Positions 9,761 through 17,629 of a DNA stretch of 64,000 bases are shown one piece after another. The notes beneath the pieces are model-generated. The model did not search any database and was not told the DNA's origin. It was given only the letters and a program-made list of their open reading frames with translations. Where the stretch lies: positions 31,564 to 95,563 of the forward strand of contig JAQVGZ010000003.1 of assembly GCA_028696455.1 (NCBI GenBank), read 5' to 3'. This DNA is from Desulfotomaculaceae bacterium (GTDB lineage: Bacteria; Bacillota; Desulfotomaculia; Desulfotomaculales; Pelotomaculaceae). The translations under genes were made by a program, and so were the position numbers. Numbering within the stretch: position 1 is the stretch's first letter; each line of letters opens with the position of its first letter.

Positions 9761-11305
9761 TTAAAAACTAAGGGCGACCTCTTCCCGGTCTAATCTGGCC
9801 CGGATGGTCCTGACTTTTTCGGTTAGATTGGTGTTATCGCGAGCTGCACGTTCAATTTGGCGGAGGAGATCGATCTCCCTCCTGAAAATCGAAAATAAAT
9901 CTCCCGGCTGCAGGGGAGATTGCTCTAAAAGATCATTAAAATCAGCGCCGTTGTACCAGGCATAGGCGAGGCTGGCCGGCAGATCAGACCAGATGCAGAA
10001 CCGCTCCGGTACTCCCATCTTAAGAAGCTCATACCTGATTTGAGAAGCCTCGCGCAGCGCCGGCAGGTCCAGCCAGACCCCCTGGGCATTCTTGCCAGGG
10101 ATGAATTCAACACCTGCCAGCACGGCCGCCGCTTCGGCGGGGTCAGCGTCTTCAATTACCCCTGAAAATACCAGTTCAGTTACCAGTATTTCCTGCACGT
10201 GTAGTTCAAGGGCGAATAAGCCGCGCGGCAAGAACTCCCGGTTGCTTACATACCCTAGCATTTCTAGCAGATCCCGTACCTCCCCGTATTCAACAAAGGT
10301 GGAATTCACTTGTTCTGCCGCTGTCTCGTGGGCAAGTTTGAAAAAGTTTAGATGCTTTCGCGCACTGTGTAGCAGCTCAATTGTCTTACGGCATTTTTCC
10401 ATATTACGGCACTTTTTTGGGGGCAAGGAGGCCAAATGCTTCCGTAATGACTCTTTCTTTTGGTTTTTGCCGCGCCAGTGGCAGCGTTTGATCTGCCGGC
10501 GTGCCTTAGCCCGCTCAACCGGACATTTTAAAGTTTGTTGATCGCGGCACAGGCCTGAGGTTATTTTTGAAATCAGTATGCTGTATTTTTTAATTTTCTC
10601 TGCGAATTCTTCTTTTCTTTTGACTGTTTGGTAGGTTTTAAAATTACCGCTCAAAAACCGCTCAACCTCTGCATCAGTTTTGTATCTGAGCAAGCTCAAA
10701 ACGGTATTTGGTGAGATCACCAACCTGCCAGTAACCGGCTCGACATTATTTTCGTCAAAAAAACCGGTTTGCTCCGGGAAGCGGCTATCAATGCGGATGA
10801 AGGCATGTCCGATTTGATCAAAGCCACGCCGGCCTGCCCTGCCGGCCATCTGGAAAAATTCCCTGTTCTGCAGGATCCGGAAATCATGTCCGTCCCATTT
10901 TCTGGTTGAGTCGAATACTGCGCTAGCGGCCGGGAAGTTGACTCCTGCAGCAAAAGTTTCTGTGCAGAATACAACAAGAATAAGACGGCGGGAGTACAGG
11001 TTTTCCACGAGATACTTTACCGGTGGTAATAGTCCGGCATGGTGGTAGGCAATACCCTGAAAAAGCAACCGGCGCAATTTGCGCCAAACTGGGCTGCTAA
11101 ATGTCCCCGGATATTCAGACTCAGCTGTTAAGATCTGTTTTTCAACCTCTTTTTTTTCATCTAGATTAAGAAAGTCCCGTTCCTGTCCGAGTTCCTGAGC
11201 TAAAACTTCAGTGCGGCCACGGCTGAAAACAAAAAACAGGGCCGGTAATTTATCTTGAATCATTTCAATAATTTCACTGCTTGATAATTCCTGAAGCTCC
11301 ATCAA
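9761..11305 (-). CDS. Ski2-like DEAD/DEAH helicase, C-terminal half (split gene)
   Basis: This 514-residue frame carries the second RecA domain of an SF2 helicase: a motif IV-like block LFFVFSRGRTE, motif V ETFAAGVNFPA, and motif VI QMAGRAGRRGFDQIGHA. A long Ski2/Mtr4-like helical region follows, with a cysteine-rich insert around residues 270-310. It has no ATP-binding motif of its own. Motifs I-III are in the gene ending four bases upstream, in another frame. The start is TTG 11305 or ATG 11302, with AAGGAG overlapping the end of the upstream gene at good spacing. Either the helicase is made as two translationally coupled subunits or a single frameshift splits one gene of about 970 codons. 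Substrate is probably RNA, by family. Confidence 0.82.
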   Translation of the reverse strand: MMELQELSSSEIIEMIQDKLPALFFVFSRGRTEVLAQELGQERDFLNLDEKKEVEKQILTAESEYPGTFSSPVWRKLRRLLFQGIAYHHAGLLPPVKYLVENLYSRRLILVVFCTETFAAGVNFPAASAVFDSTRKWDGHDFRILQNREFFQMAGRAGRRGFDQIGHAFIRIDSRFPEQTGFFDENNVEPVTGRLVISPNTVLSLLRYKTDAEVERFLSGNFKTYQTVKRKEEFAEKIKKYSILISKITSGLCRDQQTLKCPVERAKARRQIKRCHWRGKNQKKESLRKHLASLPPKKCRNMEKCRKTIELLHSARKHLNFFKLAHETAAEQVNSTFVEYGEVRDLLEMLGYVSNREFLPRGLFALELHVQEILVTELVFSGVIEDADPAEAAAVLAGVEFIPGKNAQGVWLDLPALREASQIRYELLKMGVPERFCIWSDLPASLAYAWYNGADFNDLLEQSPLQPGDLFSIFRREIDLLRQIERAARDNTNLTEKVRTIRARLDREEVALSF

Positions 11306-11309
11306 AACG

Positions 11310-12668
11310 TCACTCCTTGAGCCATCTCTTCTTATTGCGATGGGCTTTTAACAAATCAGCTATTTCCTCAACTTCCTGCCTGGCCTCTTTTTCTTCTATA
11401 ATCCGGCCGTTAGGCGCGATCCAGTGTATGTCCAGTGGGATAAATCTTTTTCTTTCTTCAATGACAACTACTTTTTCTCCTCTTACCGTGCTAATCCAGT
11501 CAGCTATTTCATTTATATTAGGTACTGTTGCAGACAGGCCCAAAAGTTTTACGTGTGGGGGGGCGAACAGGATGCTCTCTTCCCAGGTGGTGCCGCGCTC
11601 GGTGTCATCAAGATAATGGATTTCGTCAAAGACTACATAAGCTGTTTTTAACATCTGCTCAGGTTCACCAAGACACCAGTTTCTGAATATTTCTGTGGTC
11701 ATAATCAACATGGGGGCGTCCGGATTGATACTTATATCCCCAGTAACCAGACCGACTTTTTCCTCGCCAAATAATTCTTTAAAATCCCGGTATTTCTGGT
11801 TGGATAGAGCTTTTAGAGGAGAGGTGTAGACTATCCCTTGGCCTGTCTCCATGAGATTTTTGGCTAATATTTCTGCCACCAGGGTCTTGCCGTTGCCAGT
11901 GGGGGCCGATACTAAAACTGAAAGTCCGGCGCTGAGCGCTTCCACCGCCTCAGCTTGAAAGTTGTCCAGGAATAACTGCCCCGTTTCTACAGAAGAAGGT
12001 TCTGTGCGGCGCGCTGGTCTCTCTTTTGCTGGAAAACGCTTTAGTCCCTGGGTTTGTGGATCGCCTTGCTTGAGTTCCAACACTGGCAAATTTTTTTTCT
12101 GTTTTGTAATCTCACTATATTTATTCATAGCAACCCCAGAGCCTCGCGTGGAACCGAAAGGCAGGTTAAGCTTGCCTTCGTCAACCAGGCGCCGCAGCTG
12201 TGCGGTAGAGATCCCGAGTATTGCCGCTGCCTCCGGAGTACTGAGCAGTTCATTTTCCAGGGTTAAACTACGCAACCCGACGTTGTCTTTGCGCAAAACT
12301 TCAATGTCAGAACGCCAGAATCTTTTTTTATCATCCCCGTCTTCAAAACAGCTCTCCGGTAAGGGAGCATATTTTCTTAACTCCCTGATTATTTTGGGGA
12401 GGCTGTGACGCATTTGTCCGCGCAAAGTATGCCAGGTTGCTCCTCCCGCTGTGATATTCACACTGTTATTGCCGATAAGCCATCCCGGGCTGGTTTTTAA
12501 CCGCCCGATTCGGACTTCTTCCTTTTCAATTAGCGAGCGAAGCGCCCCGGTAAGCGCCTCAATATCGCAATTGCACCGGGAATAGACAACTTCCAGGGGT
12601 AGTGGTTCACTGTTTTGCAGCAGGGTTAGTAATGCTTCTTTTGCCTGTTTAGTTTTGTTGTTTGCCAC
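11310..12668 (-). CDS. Ski2-like DEAD/DEAH helicase, N-terminal half (split gene)
   Basis: The 452-residue product holds the first RecA domain: motif I SAPTGNGKT, Ia TSPLKALSNQKY, Ib VTGD, motif II FDEIHYLDD and motif III LSATVPN. Before it are about 230 residues that include an excisionase/MerR-like helix-turn-helix (STPEAAAILGISTAQLRRLV) and an N-terminal winged-helix-like part, an unusual accessory for a Ski2-like enzyme. The start is GTG 12668, preceded on the - strand by AAGGAG. The frame ends in TGA at 11312-11310; the remaining helicase motifs continue in the next frame. It is divergently placed to pheA with about 200 bases between. Confidence 0.85.
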   Translation of the reverse strand: MANNKTKQAKEALLTLLQNSEPLPLEVVYSRCNCDIEALTGALRSLIEKEEVRIGRLKTSPGWLIGNNSVNITAGGATWHTLRGQMRHSLPKIIRELRKYAPLPESCFEDGDDKKRFWRSDIEVLRKDNVGLRSLTLENELLSTPEAAAILGISTAQLRRLVDEGKLNLPFGSTRGSGVAMNKYSEITKQKKNLPVLELKQGDPQTQGLKRFPAKERPARRTEPSSVETGQLFLDNFQAEAVEALSAGLSVLVSAPTGNGKTLVAEILAKNLMETGQGIVYTSPLKALSNQKYRDFKELFGEEKVGLVTGDISINPDAPMLIMTTEIFRNWCLGEPEQMLKTAYVVFDEIHYLDDTERGTTWEESILFAPPHVKLLGLSATVPNINEIADWISTVRGEKVVVIEERKRFIPLDIHWIAPNGRIIEEKEARQEVEEIADLLKAHRNKKRWLKE

Positions 12669-12870
12669 TATTTAAAGACTCCTTTGGCTACCGTTTAAAC
12701 ATCATAAGTAGTCTAGCATATTCTTAAGCACATTAACAATTATTTTGGACAGTCAGCAAAAATATTGTTACTATTGCTTAAAACATAATAAATAGTATTA
12801 TTATACTGTCAGATATTTTGTTTATACCTGCGGATTCTGAAAGTTCTATGATGTACAAGGGTGGTAGAAC

Positions 12871-13959
12871 ATGGAGAAGAGTGAACTTTTAGTTAAATTA
12901 CGTAAAAAGATAGATTTAATAGACTTTGAGATTATAAAACTCGTGAACCAAAGAATGGAGCATACCTTACGCACGAGGAAGCTTAAGCAAAACATTTTAG
13001 ACCAGAACAGAGAACAGGAAGTGATGGACGCTATTCGTCGTCATTCACGTGGGCTAATTAAAACTGAGTTTTCATCTAAATTGTTCAACGAAATTATCAG
13101 TGAAAGCAAAAGACTTCAGAGGGAGCATTTAAAGCTCGTAGGTTTTCAGGGTGAGCATGGCGCGTATGGTGAGGTTGCGATCAGATGTATTGATCCATCC
13201 CTGGTTCCCATACCTTGCCCGGAATTTATTGATGTTTTTGACGAGGTGCTTAACGAGCAACTGGACTATGGTATTGTACCGGTGGAAAATTCCCTTGAGG
13301 GAGCGGTAACCCAGGTTAATGATTTGCTGGTTGGGGTCGATGCAAGCAAAGTTAAAATCGTGGGAGAAATTAAAGTTCCCATTCACCACTGTCTGCTTGC
13401 CCTGCCAGATGCGGACGTAAGTGAAATAAAAGTAGTATACTCGCACCCCCAGGCGTTAGCTCAGTGCCGCTATTTTCTGCACAGCCGGCATTTGGAACCG
13501 CGACCGTACTATGATACTGCCGGGGCGGCGATGATGTTATCAAACGAAAGGCCGCGGACGGCTGCGGCGATTGCCAGCAAACTTTGCGCTGAGTTATATA
13601 ATTTGCAGGTGTTATTTGAAAACATCGAGGACAATCAAACTAATTCAACAAGATTTCTGCTGCTCTCCAGGGAAGAAGGCAAAGTGGGTGGTAATAAATG
13701 TTCAATAGTTTTTTCCACTGAGCATAAGGCTGGTTCTTTATTCGCGGTTTTAAAAATATTTTCGGATGCTGGACTCAACCTGACAAGAATTGAGTCCCGG
13801 CCGATCCGGAACGACCCGGGTAAATATGCTTTTCTTCTCGACTTTGAGGGTTCAAGCCAGGATCAAAAAGTGAGCGATACTTTAGAGAAGCTCAAAAAAG
13901 AAGCTAGTATGTTTAAATTCCTTGGCTGCTACCGGGAAGTGCGATTACCAAACGCGTAG
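12871..13959 (+). CDS. pheA: bifunctional chorismate mutase / prephenate dehydratase (P-protein)
   Basis: The 362-residue protein runs chorismate mutase (about 1-85, AroQ type, starting LLVKLRKKIDLIDFEI), prephenate dehydratase (about 90-270) and a C-terminal ACT domain (about 285-360). Together they convert chorismate to phenylpyruvate. The PDT catalytic signature NSTRFLLLS and the ACT signature IESRPIRN, which binds phenylalanine, are both present, so feedback inhibition by Phe is expected. ATG 12871 follows a GGTGGT site. It stands apart from the aroF-tyrA-aroA cluster 18 kb downstream. The fused form is common in Gram-negatives and less usual in Firmicutes, where mutase and dehydratase are often separate. 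Confidence 0.94.
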   Translation: MEKSELLVKLRKKIDLIDFEIIKLVNQRMEHTLRTRKLKQNILDQNREQEVMDAIRRHSRGLIKTEFSSKLFNEIISESKRLQREHLKLVGFQGEHGAYGEVAIRCIDPSLVPIPCPEFIDVFDEVLNEQLDYGIVPVENSLEGAVTQVNDLLVGVDASKVKIVGEIKVPIHHCLLALPDADVSEIKVVYSHPQALAQCRYFLHSRHLEPRPYYDTAGAAMMLSNERPRTAAAIASKLCAELYNLQVLFENIEDNQTNSTRFLLLSREEGKVGGNKCSIVFSTEHKAGSLFAVLKIFSDAGLNLTRIESRPIRNDPGKYAFLLDFEGSSQDQKVSDTLEKLKKEASMFKFLGCYREVRLPNA

Positions 13960-13996
13960 ATTTTTTTAATCATTACCTAGACAGGGGGAAACTGAA

Positions 13997-14272
13997 ATGT
14001 CCCAATTTAAGATTAGAGAAGAGTATCTTAAACTAATCGAGATCGTAGCGGAACAGAATAGTGTCAGCCATGATGAAGTTGTCGAAACCGCTTTGGCCAT
14101 GTTTTTTAATACGTACTTTTTACGCAAGGAGATGTACCCGGAACTTGAAATAGCCAAAAGGTATTTTGAACCGCAAGAAATGGATCCTGAAGAGGTCAAG
14201 AAAAAGCTGCAAGATGATAAATCAATGGTTGATGCAGCAATAGCGGAAGCAGAGCGTCTGGGGCTGATTTAA
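13997..14272 (+). CDS. small acidic protein of unknown function
   Basis: A 91-residue frame with a good AGGGGGA ribosome site before ATG 13997. It is predicted to be almost entirely helical and highly charged. Residues 1-30 resemble a ribbon-helix-helix-like segment (EYLKLIEIVAEQNSVSHDEVVETAL), which would fit a small DNA-binding or antitoxin-type protein, but I cannot name the family. It lies 37 bases after pheA and 94 bases before adk; a promoter-like pair for adk lies in the second gap, so it may be the last gene of a pheA unit. Confidence 0.65.
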   Translation: MSQFKIREEYLKLIEIVAEQNSVSHDEVVETALAMFFNTYFLRKEMYPELEIAKRYFEPQEMDPEEVKKKLQDDKSMVDAAIAEAERLGLI

Positions 14273-14287
14273 ACACTCATAGAGCTT

Positions 14288-14315
14288 TTCACACTGGCAT
14301 GGCGCATGTTATAAT
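14288..14315 (+). promoter_or_regulatory. candidate promoter for adk
   Basis: TTCACA (14288-14293) and TATAAT (14310-14315) are 16 bases apart. The -10 is perfect and the -35 is fair. They lie about 50 bases upstream of adk. Confidence 0.4.
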
Positions 14316-14366
14316 AGGCATGTTGGACAGGTTTGACAATTAAGAATAAATTGGGGAGGGCTAGTT

Positions 14367-15008
14367 GTGAATCTATTAATCATGGGGCCGCCAGGGGCAG
14401 GCAAGGGAACTCAAGCAGAAGGACTGGTTAAAAATCTGCAGATTACTCACGTTTCCACTGGTGATATGTTCCGCGCTGCGATTAAAGCTGGTACAGATAT
14501 GGGTAAAAAAGCCAAGGAATATATGGACCGGGGCGAATTAGTGCCGGATAATGTAGTGGTAGGGATGGTGAAGGACCGCATTTCACAGCCTGACTGCGCT
14601 AAGGGTTTCCTACTGGATGGTTTTCCCCGCACTGTTGCTCAGGCCGAGGCGCTTGATGAGACATTCAAGGAGTTAGGTATTAAGGCAGACGGCGTAATTA
14701 ATATTGCCGTTCCCCGGGAAAGATTAATGGACCGCCTGACCGGGCGCCGTATTTGCCGTACCTGTGGCGCCAGTTATCACATAATATTCAACAAGCCTGC
14801 GGAAGAGGGCAAGTGTAACTGTGGCGGCGAGCTTTACCAGCGCAGCGACGATAATGAGGTTGCAGTCGGCAACCGGCTTGATATATACGAAGCGCAAACC
14901 CAGCCATTAATTGACTACTATGCCAAGCAAGGCCTACTGAAAAACATCAACGGTGATCAGGATATCGACAAAGTCCTGACAGAAGTGCTGGCCAGTGTTG
15001 GAAAATAG
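14367..15008 (+). CDS. adk: adenylate kinase
   Basis: Adk interconverts ATP+AMP and 2 ADP. The 213-residue protein has the P-loop [10 protein letters not shown], the AMP-binding STGDMFR and LDGFPRT motifs, and the long LID with a zinc site typical of Gram-positives. The LID has CRTC as first pair, but the second pair is C-x-C (KCNCGGEL) where C-x2-C is usual: one residue is missing. GTG 14367 follows GGGGAGGG. It is not in the usual secY-adk-map ribosomal context; it is monocistronic, with its own promoter-like site and a strong terminator. Confidence 0.96.
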   Translation: MNLLIMGPPGAGKGTQAEGLVKNLQITHVSTGDMFRAAIKAGTDMGKKAKEYMDRGELVPDNVVVGMVKDRISQPDCAKGFLLDGFPRTVAQAEALDETFKELGIKADGVINIAVPRERLMDRLTGRRICRTCGASYHIIFNKPAEEGKCNCGGELYQRSDDNEVAVGNRLDIYEAQTQPLIDYYAKQGLLKNINGDQDIDKVLTEVLASVGK

Positions 15009-15019
15009 CTTTTACAAGA

Positions 15020-15048
15020 CCTCCCGGCTCTAATTCCGGGAGGTTTTT
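15020..15048 (+). terminator. intrinsic terminator after adk
   Basis: CCTCCCGG (15020-15027) pairs perfectly with CCGGGAGG (15036-15043), followed by five T. Confidence 0.85.
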
Positions 15049-15102
15049 ATATACCTTAATTTACCAGGAAAGTTATTGCGGATTGGGCATATAATTTTTG
15101 CA

Positions 15103-15334
15103 GATGACAAAGAAGGAGGGGTGTTAAGGGAAGCTTAAGTTTTAGGTAGTAACCCGCGATACGGGTCCATGGTCACGTCGGTAAATGGTTCATTGATGCA
15201 AAACCTAAGGTTGTTCAAGCGTTTTAACTGAACCTGGTAAAACCTGTTTTGTAAACAACCATTGCTTAGTAAAAATCCGGGGACTTGAATTTGGTTAAGA
15301 GTCTGGAGGCGGCGAGTAAGGCCGCCTCTTTTTA
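15103..15334 (+). ncRNA. putative structured RNA or leader ending in a strong terminator
   Basis: A 390-base gene-free stretch separates adk from the next gene. A -10-like TATAAT is at 15090-15095 (poor -35). From about 15103 the sequence contains nested pairings: ACCCG-CGATA-CGGGT near 15160, CCAT...ATGG, and GGTTGTT...AACAACC (about 15210-15260) enclosing GTTTTA...TAAAAC. It ends in a perfect eight-pair terminator hairpin followed by T. No frame of coding quality runs through it. It fits an independent small RNA or a riboswitch/attenuator leader for the DUF5665 gene. I compared it from memory with T-box, SAM, cobalamin, c-di-GMP, tmRNA, SRP and RNase P signatures and found no match. Confidence 0.5.
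15306..15334 (+). terminator. intrinsic terminator of the putative structured RNA
   Basis: GAGGCGGC (15306-15313) pairs with GCCGCCTC (15321-15328) around a seven-base loop, then five T. It lies 52 bases before the ribosome site of the DUF5665 gene, so it could end a separate RNA or be a regulated attenuator. Confidence 0.85.
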
Positions 15335-15400
15335 TATTTTTAGGTTGGCGGGGAACAATATTTTCATAAAAAGATGCGTGTTAACAAAGGAGGACAATCT

Positions 15401-15693
15401 GTGGAAAACATCGACAACCAGATGCTCAGCGTCCTAAAAAAAAAATAGACGAGCTATCAGTAAACATTGAAAAAATGAAACTGGCCGAGTATGTTAAGCT
15501 GTTGGATCACCCCTGGCGCCTGCTCTACATTAATTTTATTGGAGGGCTGGCCAGGGGGTTCGGGGTAGCAATCGGTTTTACTATTCTGGGTGCAGTGCTT
15601 ATATATTTTTTACGGATTTTGGTTATGCTTAATTTACCTTTGATTGGAGATTTTATCGCTGAAATTGTCAGAATGGTGCAGTTGAAGGTATGA
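15401..15693 (+). pseudogene. DUF5665 small membrane protein, frame interrupted at a run of ten A
   Basis: GTG 15401 has an excellent AAAGGAGG site (15386-15393) and starts MENIDNQMLSVLKKK, then hits TAG at 15446-15448 straight after ten A (15436-15445). Adding one A restores a single frame of about 98 residues: ...LKKKIDELSVNIEKMK, continuing into LAEYVKLLDHPWRLLY and two hydrophobic segments (about FGVAIGFTILGAVLIYF and VMLNLPLIGDFIAEIV). That is the DUF5665 architecture. The downstream part alone is open from ATG 15475. Explanations are a sequencing slip in the homopolymer, a real mutation, or polymerase slippage that yields some full-length product. Function unknown; a YteA-like zinc protein follows 24 bases later. 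Confidence 0.7.
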
Positions 15694-15717
15694 ACATAAT
15701 AGGCAGGAGGTAATGGA

Positions 15718-16413
15718 GTGCCGGAAAAAAGAACCTCGCAGTTAAAAAACAAGCTACTGCAATTAAAAAAACAGCTGAACAGCCAGATTGATTTCATTAA
15801 CGGACAGGGGCTTGAAGATTCACTGAGTGAATCTATCAGCGAACTGTCGACCTATGACAATCACCCGGCAGATATTGGTTCCGAAATTTTTGAGCGGAGC
15901 AAAGACCTTGCTTTGCGGGAAGGCGTGAGGATAACCCTGGCAGCGGTTAATGAAGCCCTGGCTAAAATCGATGCTGGCACTTATGGTATTTGCGATCTCT
16001 GCGGCCAGGATATCGAGCCAGATAGGCTGGAAGCGATTCCCTACACCACCGTGTGTCTGGAGTGTAAAGAGGAAGGAGAGGAACTTCCCGATCAGAATGT
16101 GCGTCCTGTGGAAGAGGAAGTACTGGGTAAACCCTTCGCCAGAACCTTTTCCGATGATCCTGAGGCAATAGGGTACGATGGCGAAGACGCATGGCGAGAG
16201 GTAGCCCACTATAGTGAAACGACAGATGAGTGGTCTCGAGGGGGGACTTATTATGGGTACTCAATAACCAATCCCGATCAAGACCGGAATGAGGCAGAAG
16301 ATGTTGATAATATTCCCTATCAGGTTGGAGCAGATGGAGTATTTTACAAGGACTTTAGTGGGATTGACGACGATAGCGCCCCCACTGAAAAAACTGATCC
16401 GCTTAATGAATAA
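15718..16413 (+). CDS. TraR/DksA-type C4 zinc-finger protein (YteA-like)
   Basis: A 231-residue protein with a helical N-terminus (residues 1-80), then the DksA/TraR zinc finger with CDLC and CLEC pairs (about residues 98-120), and a long acidic tail rich in Asp/Glu and Tyr. This is the architecture of the YteA family found in spore formers, some members of which are annotated as sporulation proteins. DksA proper works with ppGpp on RNA polymerase; whether this protein does so is unknown. GTG 15718 follows GGAGGTAATG. It is 24 bases after the DUF5665 gene, suggesting co-transcription. Confidence 0.85.
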   Translation: MPEKRTSQLKNKLLQLKKQLNSQIDFINGQGLEDSLSESISELSTYDNHPADIGSEIFERSKDLALREGVRITLAAVNEALAKIDAGTYGICDLCGQDIEPDRLEAIPYTTVCLECKEEGEELPDQNVRPVEEEVLGKPFARTFSDDPEAIGYDGEDAWREVAHYSETTDEWSRGGTYYGYSITNPDQDRNEAEDVDNIPYQVGADGVFYKDFSGIDDDSAPTEKTDPLNE

Positions 16414-16519
16414 CACAGAAATTAGTCACTCAAGGTCCTGCTAAAAAATGATTTATTCTAAACAGGATTTTCGAAATATTGATGACCTGCATCATTACTC
16501 CATCATTAAAACATACTAT

Positions 16520-16554
16520 TTGACAAATCTTTTCTAAGTGTTTTTTGCTATAAT
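16520..16554 (+). promoter_or_regulatory. candidate extended -10 promoter for the MBL-fold gene
   Basis: TGCTATAAT (16546-16554) is a good extended -10. TTGACA at 16520-16525 is perfect but 23 bases away, too far for normal spacing, so the extended -10 is the main evidence. Confidence 0.35.
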
Positions 16555-16628
16555 ATATATAGAATGCAATGAAAGAAAAAAACATACAATCTAAGTAATG
16601 CATGTTTATATACATGCTGGGAATAATT

Positions 16629-17585
16629 ATGCTGGATATACATAAAATACCTGTTCCTACACCTTACCCCGTAGGGCCGGTAAACTCATACCTGATTAAA
16701 AACAGTCCTTATACCCTGGTTGATCCAGGCCCGGATACAACAGAAGCACGAGATGCGCTGATGAGCGGATTAGCTTCTCTGGGTATTAGTTTGTCGGATA
16801 TTTCAAGAATTGTACTAACCCATGGTCACTCCGATCACTGCGGGCTTGCCAGTTGGCTGAGTGAGATTGCCGGGGCCAAGATTTATGTTCACCTGTATGA
16901 ATACCGAAAACTTTCCATGAAATATGATTTTTATCAAGAACGGCTTTCATTCTTCCAGGAGGCAGGTTTACCTACAGAGGTTTTGAAGGAAATATTAGAA
17001 GATGTTGATCCTCTCAAAAAACCGGTATTACCAACTAACGGCATAAGTCTGCTGCGGGGTGGAGAGGTCTTAGAATTTGGTGGCGGGTCACTGCTGGTAC
17101 TCCATCGGCCCGGTCATTCCGACGGCCATATATGTCTCTATGATCATCAGAGTAAGATATTGTTAACCGGAGATTTCCTGCTTAAACTCATTTCGCCAAA
17201 CCCAAATATGGAGCCGGATCCCAGGGATTTTAGCAAAAGGCAGCCCGTACTTCACCAGTATCTGGATGGGTTGGCAGCTATCGAGAATATTGGTGTGCGT
17301 CTGATCCTGCCGGGCCACGGGGATAATATTTATCACAGTCAGTCCGTGGTGGCAAAGGCCAAAAAGCATCATATGGAAAGGCTGGCGATGATAACTTCCT
17401 TGCTTGATGGTAATACCTTTAATGTTTACCAGTTAACACGTTCTCTATACCCACGTATCAAAGGGTTTGAAGTCTACTTAGGCATTTCAGAAATTTTTGC
17501 ACATGTGGATTACCTTCTAGCCGAGGGTAAATTAACCAAAAAAGAGTCTAACGGAATAGTTTTTTACAGCAAATCCTGTTTATAG
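16629..17585 (+). CDS. MBL-fold metallo-hydrolase
   Basis: The 318-residue protein is a metallo-beta-lactamase-fold hydrolase with the metal motif THGHSDHCG (HxHxDH), a second-sphere HRPGHSDGH, the GDFLL aspartate and PGHGD. A C-terminal winged-helix-like domain (about 240-318) matches the longer glyoxalase-II-like/RNase-type hydrolases. Substrate unknown. I prefer ATG 16629 (MLDIHKIPVP), where family similarity starts; ATG 16602 in frame adds nine residues, and neither has a strong ribosome site. It precedes murT by 44 bases. Confidence 0.85.
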   Translation: MLDIHKIPVPTPYPVGPVNSYLIKNSPYTLVDPGPDTTEARDALMSGLASLGISLSDISRIVLTHGHSDHCGLASWLSEIAGAKIYVHLYEYRKLSMKYDFYQERLSFFQEAGLPTEVLKEILEDVDPLKKPVLPTNGISLLRGGEVLEFGGGSLLVLHRPGHSDGHICLYDHQSKILLTGDFLLKLISPNPNMEPDPRDFSKRQPVLHQYLDGLAAIENIGVRLILPGHGDNIYHSQSVVAKAKKHHMERLAMITSLLDGNTFNVYQLTRSLYPRIKGFEVYLGISEIFAHVDYLLAEGKLTKKESNGIVFYSKSCL

Positions 17586-17629
17586 GAGCGGCAAGGCCGT
17601 TGGGCACATAATTAAAAGGAGTTTTCATA

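Noticed and set aside
12669..12870. Possible promoter or T-box before pheA
   Set aside because: AT-rich with a -10-like TATACT but no suitable -35, and no T-box signature (no GGGTGG-ACCGCG block).
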